A DNA stretch of 6,835 nucleotides from Anaerolineaceae bacterium. GTDB lineage: Bacteria; Chloroflexota; Anaerolineae; Anaerolineales; Anaerolineaceae. Shown here one piece after another: positions 1 to 4,903 of this stretch. The DNA lies in the NCBI GenBank assembly GCA_003448875.1, contig DLXG01000175.1, positions 1 to 6,835 of the forward strand, written 5' to 3'. A program made the translations under genes and the position numbers. How positions within the stretch are numbered: the stretch's first letter is position 1; each line of letters opens with the position of its first letter. The notes under the pieces are model-generated. The model searched no databases and was not told the DNA's origin. It was given only the letters and a program-made list of their open reading frames with translations.

Positions 1-168
1 CCCGGTCTGGTCGTTAGGGCTTTGCAGCACTGGTTGAGAAGGCCGGAAGAGCGTTTGAAAACGGCTCAAAATTCGATGAAACTGGGGCGCCCCCAAGCCG
101 CCCGAGAAATCGCCCATTTACTGGTTGAACACGCCCGCCGGCAGTCAACCTCAAAATTACGGGTATAA
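1..168 (+). CDS. C-terminal fragment of a glycosyltransferase-like protein (MurG/GT28-type tail), partial
   Basis: Frame 1 is open from the left edge to TAA at 166-168 and gives the last 55 residues of a protein whose start lies outside the window. The fragment has the amphipathic C-terminal pattern seen at the end of GT28-type GT-B enzymes (MurG and diacylglycerol glucosyl/galactosyltransferase relatives): a WLRRPEERL helix at about residues 11-19, then GRPQAAREIAHLL at about 29-41. In those families the segment resembles 'dp..l..ma..a...g.pdAa..ia'. No catalytic residues are present in the fragment, so donor and acceptor cannot be named. The basic tail after residue 44 looks disordered. The stop codon lies inside the -10 box of the next transcription unit. 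The reading frame is well supported by codon pattern; the family call rests only on the tail and is tentative. Another nucleotide-sugar glycosyltransferase is the main alternative. Confidence 0.5.
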   Translation, partial: PGLVVRALQHWLRRPEERLKTAQNSMKLGRPQAAREIAHLLVEHARRQSTSKLRV

Positions 169-169
169 T
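164..169 (+). promoter_or_regulatory. Perfect -10 box (TATAAT) for a probably leaderless tsaE transcript
   Basis: TATAAT occupies 164-169 and contains the TAA stop (166-168) of the upstream gene. The tsaE ATG begins at 176, 6 nt after the box, about where a sigma70-type start site would fall. No Shine-Dalgarno sequence precedes this ATG, whereas tsaB, rimI and udg downstream each have one. The -35 side is weak: the best candidate is CAGTCA at 142-147 (3 of 6 matches to TTGACA, 16-bp spacer). The box is seen directly; the promoter function and leaderless initiation are inferred. Confidence 0.6.
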
Positions 170-175
170 TTGAAT

Positions 176-670
176 ATGCCTATTCTGGATGCACGAACGC
201 TGGAATTTTTCAGTCGCAGCGCCGATCAAACCCGCCGGCTGGGAATGCGTTTGGGGGGATTGTTGCAGAAGGGTGATGTGGTTTTGTTGCAGGGAGAACT
301 GGGCAGTGGTAAAACGACGCTGGTGCAAGGCATGGCACAGGGCTGGGGGTCATTAGATCCCGTCTCCAGTCCGACCTTTGTGCTGGTCAACGTTTACCGG
401 CGGCCGGATGGTCAGGCTCTTTATCATCTGGATGCTTACCGTTTGAGATCAGCCGCAGAAGCGCTGGATCTGGATCTGGACTGGCTGATGGAGAGCGGCG
501 CATTGGTGGTGGAATGGCCGGAAAACATTCAATCGGCGCTGCCCCGCGAGCACCTGCTGGTGCGTCTGAGCTGGATTGCCGAAGAACAGCGCGGCATGGT
601 CTTTCTGGCGCAGGGCAGCCGTTACGAAGAGCTGGTGCAGGAATTCCGTCAAAAGGTGGTGGGAGGTTAA
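176..670 (+). CDS. tsaE: tRNA t6A biosynthesis ATPase TsaE
   Basis: 164-residue cytoplasmic P-loop ATPase, near the usual TsaE length of about 150. TsaE works with TsaB and TsaD, which transfer threonylcarbamoyl from the TsaC/Sua5 product onto A37 of ANN-decoding tRNAs; ATP hydrolysis by TsaE is needed for turnover. Visible motifs are Walker A GELGSGKT at residues 40-47, the switch-like SSPTF at 64-68, the family HLDAYRL at 84-90 with the Walker-B type Asp86, and VEWPEN at 112-117. The ATG at 176 is chosen because family homology begins right after it (MPILDARTLEF). An in-frame TTG at 125 would add 17 unconserved residues overlapping the upstream gene and has no ribosome site. The 176 start also has none and appears to be leaderless. 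The stop abuts the tsaB start. A CTGGAT hexamer repeated three times encodes LDLDLD at residues 97-102. Confidence 0.95.
   Translation: MPILDARTLEFFSRSADQTRRLGMRLGGLLQKGDVVLLQGELGSGKTTLVQGMAQGWGSLDPVSSPTFVLVNVYRRPDGQALYHLDAYRLRSAAEALDLDLDWLMESGALVVEWPENIQSALPREHLLVRLSWIAEEQRGMVFLAQGSRYEELVQEFRQKVVGG
464..481 (+). repeat. In-frame hexanucleotide repeat CTGGAT x3 (last unit CTGGAC) in tsaE
   Basis: Three consecutive six-base units encode Leu-Asp three times (residues 97-102 of TsaE), just after the HLDAYRL motif. Gain or loss of units would keep the frame. It lies in a surface-helix region whose sequence varies among TsaE proteins. Confidence 0.6.
661..666 (+). promoter_or_regulatory. Shine-Dalgarno site for tsaB (GGGAGG)
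   Basis: GGGAGG lies inside the last codons of tsaE and ends 4 nt before the tsaB ATG at 671. It fixes the tsaB start and implies coupled translation, because the tsaE stop (668-670) sits between the site and the start. Confidence 0.8.
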
Positions 671-1339
671 ATGCTGCTGGCCCTGGATACCTCAACGCAG
701 TATGCCGGGATTGCCCTGTACGAGGGGGCGCAGGTGATTGGCGAAGCGGTCTGGCGCACTCAAAACCATCACACGGTTGAAGTAGCTCCGGCCTTGCAAG
801 ACCTGATGAATCGCTGCGGGGTGCGTACTGCCGATTTGAAAGCCATTGGGGTAGCCTTAGGGCCGGGTTCCTTTACCAGTTTACGGATTGGGCTGGCAAT
901 TGCCAAGGGGCTGGCGCTGGCTGCAAAAATCCCCCTGATCGGCATACCTACATTTGATATCCTGACGGCTGCCCAACCGGTACAAGACCTGCCGCTTGTG
1001 GTTGCTCTACAAGCCGGAAGGGGGAGGCTGGCAGTGGGCTGGTATCAACCGAAAGGCAGCCGCTGGGAAAGCCAATCTGAACCGCTGGTGATGAGTGTGG
1101 AAGAACTGGCGCAGGCCATTCAATCCCCCACGCTGGTCTGCGGCGAGTTGAGCGCGGCCGAGCGGGTAACGCTGGCGCGTAAAAGGCGGCTGGTTGTGCT
1201 TGCTTCACCGGCTGCCTCGCTACGCCGGCCTTCTTATCTGGCTGAACTGGCCTGGAAACGCTGGCGCAGCAACAAGGTGGATGATCCCATCAGCCTTGCG
1301 CCGATTTATCTCAGCACAGCGGAGGGAGTAACCGTTTGA
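671..1339 (+). CDS. tsaB: tRNA t6A biosynthesis protein TsaB
   Basis: 222-residue ASKHA-fold protein (usual range about 220-240), the non-catalytic scaffold that dimerises with TsaD and recruits TsaE in the bacterial t6A37 complex. The N-terminal phosphate-loop-like motif is LALDTST at residues 3-9. A second family block, NHHTVEVAPAL, is at 32-42, where other TsaB proteins have an H-S/T-x-x-L-x-P type motif. The signature GPGSFTSLRIG is at 64-74; Ser70 sits where many TsaB proteins have Gly, probably a lineage variant. The C-terminal half is more divergent, as usual, and ends with an APIYLS-type motif (210-215) typical of the family. Start is ATG 671, immediately after the tsaE stop and behind GGGAGG. 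The TGA overlaps the TTG start of the next gene by 4 nt (TTGA). TsaD itself is not in this window. Confidence 0.93.
   Translation: MLLALDTSTQYAGIALYEGAQVIGEAVWRTQNHHTVEVAPALQDLMNRCGVRTADLKAIGVALGPGSFTSLRIGLAIAKGLALAAKIPLIGIPTFDILTAAQPVQDLPLVVALQAGRGRLAVGWYQPKGSRWESQSEPLVMSVEELAQAIQSPTLVCGELSAAERVTLARKRRLVVLASPAASLRRPSYLAELAWKRWRSNKVDDPISLAPIYLSTAEGVTV
1321..1327 (+). promoter_or_regulatory. Shine-Dalgarno site for the TTG start of rimI (GGAGGGA)
   Basis: GGAGGGA lies in the 3' end of tsaB, 8 nt before the TTG at 1336. It supports that rare start codon over the next in-frame ATG at 1378, which would cut into the first beta strand of the GNAT fold. Confidence 0.75.
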
Positions 1340-1905
1340 AAGAGACTCTTTCTTCAGCGCGGGTGAACATCCGTCCGATGGAGTTGCGGGATGTACCGCG
1401 AGTGCGCGAGATTGATTTGGCTTCGTTTTCCCTGCCGTGGCCGGAGCGGTCTTTCCGTTTCGAAATCACCGAGAACCCGGCTTCCCGCCTGTGGGTGGCC
1501 GAAGTGCAAACACCTGACGGCCAGCATGTGGTGGTGGGGATGATTGTGATGTGGCAGGTTCTGGATGAGGCTCATATCGGCACATTTGCCATCCATCCGG
1601 CCTACCGGCGGCAGGGGATTGGCTGCCGGCTGCTGGCTGAATCGCTGCTCGAGGTGTATGAAATGGGTGTGTGCCAGTGCTATCTGGAAGTGCGCCGCTC
1701 AAATCTGGCCGCACAAAATCTATATAAAAAATTTGGGTTCAAGATTACATCCGTGCGGAATGGCTACTACCGCGATAACGGGGAAGATGCCTTGATTATG
1801 ACGCTGGAAAACATCAACCCCCAAAAATTACGGGCATTTTTACAGGAAGATGACGAAGAGAAGGGGACAATTTCCTCGGGAGAGATAGACCATGGATCAA
1901 CCTGA
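1336..1905 (+). CDS. rimI: RimI-type protein N-terminal alanine acetyltransferase (GNAT)
   Basis: 189-residue GNAT enzyme expected to move an acetyl group from acetyl-CoA to a protein N-terminus; in enterobacteria RimI acetylates Ala1 of ribosomal protein bS18. The fold starts at VNIRPM (10-15). The acetyl-CoA pyrophosphate loop RRQGIG is at 91-96, after the strand HIGTFAIHP (80-88). The RimI hallmark block follows: LEVR at 117-120, SN at 122-123, LY at 129-130, GF at 134-135, YY at 144-145 and EDA at 150-152. Glu118 and Tyr130 have the same 12-residue spacing as the catalytic Glu103/Tyr115 pair described for Salmonella RimI. The protein is about 30 residues longer than typical RimI, with a hydrophilic acidic tail from about 160. 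Start is TTG with a good ribosome site; it overlaps tsaB by 4 nt and udg by 14 nt. The protein target in this organism is inferred from family only. Confidence 0.88.
   Translation: MKETLSSARVNIRPMELRDVPRVREIDLASFSLPWPERSFRFEITENPASRLWVAEVQTPDGQHVVVGMIVMWQVLDEAHIGTFAIHPAYRRQGIGCRLLAESLLEVYEMGVCQCYLEVRRSNLAAQNLYKKFGFKITSVRNGYYRDNGEDALIMTLENINPQKLRAFLQEDDEEKGTISSGEIDHGST
1878..1884 (+). promoter_or_regulatory. Shine-Dalgarno site for the uracil-DNA glycosylase (GGGAGAG)
   Basis: GGGAGAG lies within the coding sequence of the rimI tail, 7 nt before the ATG at 1892. It supports the 14-nt overlap between the two genes as real rather than a start-site error. Confidence 0.65.
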
Positions 1906-2548
1906 TGAAGTCTTGAAAAAAGTCGCCGCTGAAGTATCCGTGTGTCAACGCTGCCAGTTAAGTTATTCCCGCAAAAAGGCAGTGCCGGGTGAAGGGCCGG
2001 CCAACGCGGAGGTGATGTTTATTGGCGAAGGCCCGGGGTTTTATGAAAATGAACAAGGCCGGCCGTTTGTGGGTGCAGCCGGTAAGTTTCTGGGCGAATT
2101 GCTCCAGCGTGCCGGGCTCAGGCGGGAGACGGTCTTTATCACCAATGTGGTCAAATGCCGCCCGCCGGGCAACCGTGATCCCTTGCCGGAGGAATTAGCC
2201 GCCTGTAATGAGTATCTGGAAAGACAGATTCAGGCCATCAATCCACTGGTCATTGTGACCCTTGGACGTTACTCGATGGCTCGCTTCCTGCCGAACGTGC
2301 GAATCAGTGATGTGCATGGTAAAGCGCGCTGGCTGGATGGACGTCTGATCGTACCCATGTTCCACCCGGCAGCGGCATTGCACCAGCCTTCGTTAAAAGG
2401 GGCTGTCGTAGAGGACTTTTCCAAACTAGCCGCTTACATTCAGCAGGCGCGCCAGAATCGTCTGGCAGTAAAAGATACTCAACCGGTTTCCAAACCGGCT
2501 GATGAAGAGGAAGAACAACCCAAACCGACTCAATTAAGTCTGTTCTAG
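1892..2548 (+). CDS. Family 4 (UDGa-type) iron-sulfur uracil-DNA glycosylase with C-terminal clamp-binding motif
   Basis: 218-residue enzyme that removes uracil from DNA arising from cytosine deamination or dUTP misincorporation, the first step of base-excision repair. Four cysteines placed as in family 4 enzymes would bind a 4Fe-4S cluster: C18 and C21 (CQRC), C89 (KCRPP) and C105 (AACNEYL). Motif 1 is GEGPGFYENEQGRPFVG at 45-61, with Glu46/Gly47 in the family 4 active-site position. NVVKCRPPGNRDP is at 85-97 and the DNA-contacting HPAAAL at 158-163. After the catalytic core (to about 187) comes a polar acidic linker with DEEEEQ, then QLSLF as the last five residues (214-218). That pentapeptide matches the bacterial beta sliding clamp-binding consensus QL(S/D)LF. 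Start ATG 1892 has a ribosome site within rimI. Annotation pipelines often call this family 'uracil-DNA glycosylase' or 'DNA polymerase bacteriophage-type'. Confidence 0.92.
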   Translation: MDQPDEVLKKVAAEVSVCQRCQLSYSRKKAVPGEGPANAEVMFIGEGPGFYENEQGRPFVGAAGKFLGELLQRAGLRRETVFITNVVKCRPPGNRDPLPEELAACNEYLERQIQAINPLVIVTLGRYSMARFLPNVRISDVHGKARWLDGRLIVPMFHPAAALHQPSLKGAVVEDFSKLAAYIQQARQNRLAVKDTQPVSKPADEEEEQPKPTQLSLF

Positions 2549-2597
2549 TAGGGTTGGTCGGGTTATTTAGATTATTTCTGCTCAAAGAGTAAAAAAG
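2549..2597 (+). promoter_or_regulatory. AT-rich junction with degenerate 9-nt tandem repeat; possible promoter of the polysaccharide block
   Basis: This 49-nt gap is the largest in the window and separates the housekeeping and polysaccharide genes. Positions 2563-2580 are 15/18 A or T, against a GC-rich background. Three consecutive 9-mers at 2551, 2560 and 2569 (GGGTTGGTC, GGGTTATTT, AGATTATTT) are related: 6/9 then 7/9 matches. Candidate -10 boxes are TATTTA (2564-2569) and TAGATT (2568-2573), but neither has a believable -35. No terminator hairpin is visible. A purine-rich AAAGAG at 2584-2589 is a weak ribosome site 8 nt before the ATG. Promoter function is an inference from context. Confidence 0.35.
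2551..2577 (+). repeat. Degenerate tandem repeat, three 9-nt units
   Basis: The units at 2551-2559, 2560-2568 and 2569-2577 share GGGTT between units 1 and 2 and TTATTT between units 2 and 3. A 9-nt spacing is close to one helical turn but not equal to it. It may be a protein-binding site, a relic of replication slippage, or chance in an AT-rich stretch. Confidence 0.4.
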
Positions 2598-3920
2598 ATG
2601 ACTGTAAACTACCAGCAACAGTTGATTGATAAATTTAAAAACCGCACCGCCAGAGTGGCCATTCTTGGAATGGGCTATGTGGGTCTGCCGCTAGCGGTGG
2701 TGTTTGCGGAAGCCGGTTTTGAAGTAACCGGCATTGACCCGGTTGAGAGCAAGGTGGCAGCCCTCAACCGCGGCGAAAGTTATATTCTGGATGTTGACCA
2801 GCAACAGGTCAGGCGTCTGGTTGAACAGGGCCGGTTGAAAGCCACAACCGATTATGCGGCTTTGCAATTTGCCGATGCCGTTTCGATTTGCGTGCCGACA
2901 CCGCTGCGTAAAACCGGTGATCCGGATCTATCTTACATTGTCAATGCAGCCGAAGGGCTGGCACCCTATGCTCACCCCGGCATGGTAATTGTTCTCGAAT
3001 CCAGCACCTATCCCGGCACTACCCGTGAACTGGTATTGCCGGCCTTGTGCGCTCAGCCCGACTTGAAGGTTGGAAAAAATATTTTCCTGGCCTTTTCCCC
3101 CGAACGGGTTGACCCCGGGCGCAAAGACTGGACAACGTACAACACTCCCAAAGTGCTGGGCGGCATCACCCCCCGCTGCACCGAAGTGGCGGCGGCGTGG
3201 TACGGCGAGGCTCTCCAAACCGTGGTGCCGGTTTCGTCCACCGAGGTTGCCGAGATGGCCAAACTGCTCGAAAATACCTTCCGAATGATTAATATCGGGC
3301 TGGTCAATGAACTGGCGATCATGTGCAACCGTTTGAAAATAGATGTCTGGGAAGTGATCGAAGCGGCTGCCACCAAGCCGTTTGGTTTTATGAAATTCAC
3401 ACCCGGCCCCGGGCTGGGCGGGCATTGTATCCCAATTGATCCGCTTTACCTTTCGTGGAAACTGAAATCGCTCAACTATACGGCGCGGTTTATCGAACTG
3501 GCTTCAGAGATCAATACCAACATGCCGCGTTTTGTGGTGGGTAAAGTACAGGACGCCTTGAATGACCACCATAAACCCCTGCGTGACAGCAAAGTGCTGG
3601 TGGTTGGCGCGGCTTACAAACCGGATGTGGACGACTTGCGCGAGTCGCCAGCCCTGGATGTGATTCACTTGTTGCGTGAAAAAGGGGCGCTGGTCAGTTA
3701 TCACGACCCTTACATCCCCTCGATTGAGCATAATGACTATCATCTTGAATGCGTGCCTGACCTGATGGGAGCAGTGCGCGAGGCAGATTGTGTGGTGATT
3801 ATCACCAACCACTCGGTTTATGATTATCCGGCAATGCTGGAGCAGGCGCGCCTGATTGTGGACACCCGCAACGCTCTGGGTAAATTGGGGCGCAATCATC
3901 CCAAAGTGGTGAGGTTGTAA
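2598..3920 (+). CDS. UDP-N-acetyl-D-glucosamine 6-dehydrogenase-like nucleotide sugar dehydrogenase (WbpA-type)
   Basis: 440-residue cytoplasmic NAD-dependent enzyme of the UDP-glucose/GDP-mannose dehydrogenase family. It would oxidise C6 of a UDP-hexose (most likely UDP-GlcNAc) twice to give the uronic acid. The N-terminal Rossmann motif GMGYVGLP is at 24-31, with Asp47 placed to bind the NAD ribose. SPERVDPG is at 167-174 and the central domain AKLLENTFR at 221-229, giving Lys222 and Asn226. The catalytic block PGPGLGGHCIPIDP at 269-282 holds the nucleophile Cys277 and Asp281. The C-terminal UDP-binding domain includes GAAYKPDVDDLRESPA, typical of the family. The KPFGFM...PGPGLGGHC wording favours the WbpA/UDP-HexNAc group over UDP-glucose dehydrogenase, but the substrate cannot be fixed from sequence. 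The ATG has only a weak ribosome site (AAAGAG). The stop overlaps the epimerase start by 1 nt (TAATG). Confidence 0.88.
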   Translation: MTVNYQQQLIDKFKNRTARVAILGMGYVGLPLAVVFAEAGFEVTGIDPVESKVAALNRGESYILDVDQQQVRRLVEQGRLKATTDYAALQFADAVSICVPTPLRKTGDPDLSYIVNAAEGLAPYAHPGMVIVLESSTYPGTTRELVLPALCAQPDLKVGKNIFLAFSPERVDPGRKDWTTYNTPKVLGGITPRCTEVAAAWYGEALQTVVPVSSTEVAEMAKLLENTFRMINIGLVNELAIMCNRLKIDVWEVIEAAATKPFGFMKFTPGPGLGGHCIPIDPLYLSWKLKSLNYTARFIELASEINTNMPRFVVGKVQDALNDHHKPLRDSKVLVVGAAYKPDVDDLRESPALDVIHLLREKGALVSYHDPYIPSIEHNDYHLECVPDLMGAVREADCVVIITNHSVYDYPAMLEQARLIVDTRNALGKLGRNHPKVVRL

Positions 3921-4903
3921 TGCCCATGCGCTATCTGGTGACGGGTGCGGCCGGCTTTATTGGCGCGCAGGTCTCCCGCTTGCTGATCGAAGAGGGACAT
4001 CAGGTTGTGGGGGTGGATAACCTCAATACGGCCTATGATGTGCGCTTGAAGGAATACCGCCTTGCCCGGCTGAGGCAGCTTTCTCAATTCGAATTTCACC
4101 TTGCAGATATTGCCGACCGGCCGGCGATGCAGGATTTGTTTGCCCGTTACCGTCCTTTCGATGCGGTCATTCATCTGGCTGCGCGGGCGGGTGTGCGCGC
4201 CAGCACACAAGACCCGTGGGAGTTTGAGCGATCCAATTCAGCTGGTACGCTGACGCTGCTGGAAATGTGCCGCCAGCATGACTGCCCCAAATTCGTGTTT
4301 GCTTCAACATCGTCCATTTATGGCGCAAACCCGCCGTATCCAACCCCTGAAGAAGCCGATAGCAGCCATCCTTTGCAGCCTTATGCGGCCACCAAAAAAG
4401 CCGGAGAAGTGATGTGCCATGCCTATCATCACCTGTACGGGCTGGATGTGACCATTTTCCGCTTCTTCACGGTCTACGGCCCGGCGGGAAGGCCGGATTT
4501 AGCCATGTTTCGATTTGTGCAGTGGATTGCTGAAGGACGACCGGTGAAAATTAACGGTGACGGCAGCCAGTCACGCGGCTTTACGTACATTGACGATGTT
4601 GCCCGCGGTGTACTGCTGGGATTAAAGCCATTGGGTTTTGAGATTATCAACCTGGGCGGACACGAAGCGATCAGTGTGCTGGATCTGGTCAAATTGATTG
4701 AAGATCTATTGGGTAAAAAAGCCCGGCTGGAATTTTTGCCGTTTCATCCGGCGGATATGATGAAAAATCTGGCTGATGTTCGCAAAGCGGGGCAGTTGCT
4801 GGGTTGGCAGCCGCTGGTTAACCTGCAGCAGGGTGTCCAGAATCTGGTGAACTGGTATCTGCAAGAACGCGAGTGGGCCAGCCAGATTATAACGGATGGG
4901 TAG
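3920..4903 (+). CDS. NAD-dependent sugar epimerase, UDP-glucuronate 4-epimerase-like (extended SDR)
   Basis: 327-residue extended short-chain dehydrogenase that would invert C4 of a UDP-sugar through a transient keto intermediate, using bound NAD. The Rossmann motif GAAGFIG is at 9-15, with D33-N34 for the NAD ribose and HLAARAGVRAS at 85-95. The Ser/Thr-rich catalytic patch STSSIYG is at 129-135 and the Tyr/Lys pair YAATK at 155-159. TVYGPAGRPDLAM at 184-196 is the signature of UDP-glucuronate 4-epimerases (usual form GPWGRPDMA; Ala189 replaces Trp). GDGSQSRGFTYIDDV is at 213-227, with Gly in place of the common Asp in 'RDFTY'. Start ATG 3920 shares one base with the dehydrogenase stop; GAGG at 3911-3914 precedes it, and a second ATG at 3926 is possible. 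Being next to a uronic-acid-forming dehydrogenase fits a uronate substrate such as UDP-GlcNAcA or UDP-GlcA. Confidence 0.87.
   Translation: MPMRYLVTGAAGFIGAQVSRLLIEEGHQVVGVDNLNTAYDVRLKEYRLARLRQLSQFEFHLADIADRPAMQDLFARYRPFDAVIHLAARAGVRASTQDPWEFERSNSAGTLTLLEMCRQHDCPKFVFASTSSIYGANPPYPTPEEADSSHPLQPYAATKKAGEVMCHAYHHLYGLDVTIFRFFTVYGPAGRPDLAMFRFVQWIAEGRPVKINGDGSQSRGFTYIDDVARGVLLGLKPLGFEIINLGGHEAISVLDLVKLIEDLLGKKARLEFLPFHPADMMKNLADVRKAGQLLGWQPLVNLQQGVQNLVNWYLQEREWASQIITDG

Noticed and set aside
125..175. Earlier TTG start for tsaE at 125 adding 17 residues
   Set aside because: The added residues overlap the upstream gene, look unlike TsaE N-termini, and no ribosome site precedes the TTG. A perfect -10 box lies between it and the ATG at 176.
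14..328. Minus-strand frame crossing the tsaE promoter region
   Set aside because: It opposes two real coding segments and the TATAAT box, and its translation is low-complexity Gln/Ser-rich without a domain.
2549..2597. Intrinsic terminator after the glycosylase gene
   Set aside because: No GC-rich inverted repeat followed by a T run is present in the gap; the T-rich stretches are direct repeats, not a hairpin tail.
2928..3425. 165-codon open frame on the minus strand opposite the dehydrogenase
   Set aside because: It lies wholly inside a gene with all family motifs, its translation has no recognisable domain, and its amino acid make-up is what antisense of this codon usage gives.
3504..3899. 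131-codon minus-strand frame opposite the dehydrogenase C-terminal domain
   Set aside because: Shadow of a well-supported gene; no independent start signals or domain.
4873..4902. Earlier GTG start for the flippase at 4873
   Set aside because: It would add 10 residues and a 31-nt overlap, with no ribosome site. GTG 4903 gives the same one-base overlap style as the neighbouring junction. It remains possible.
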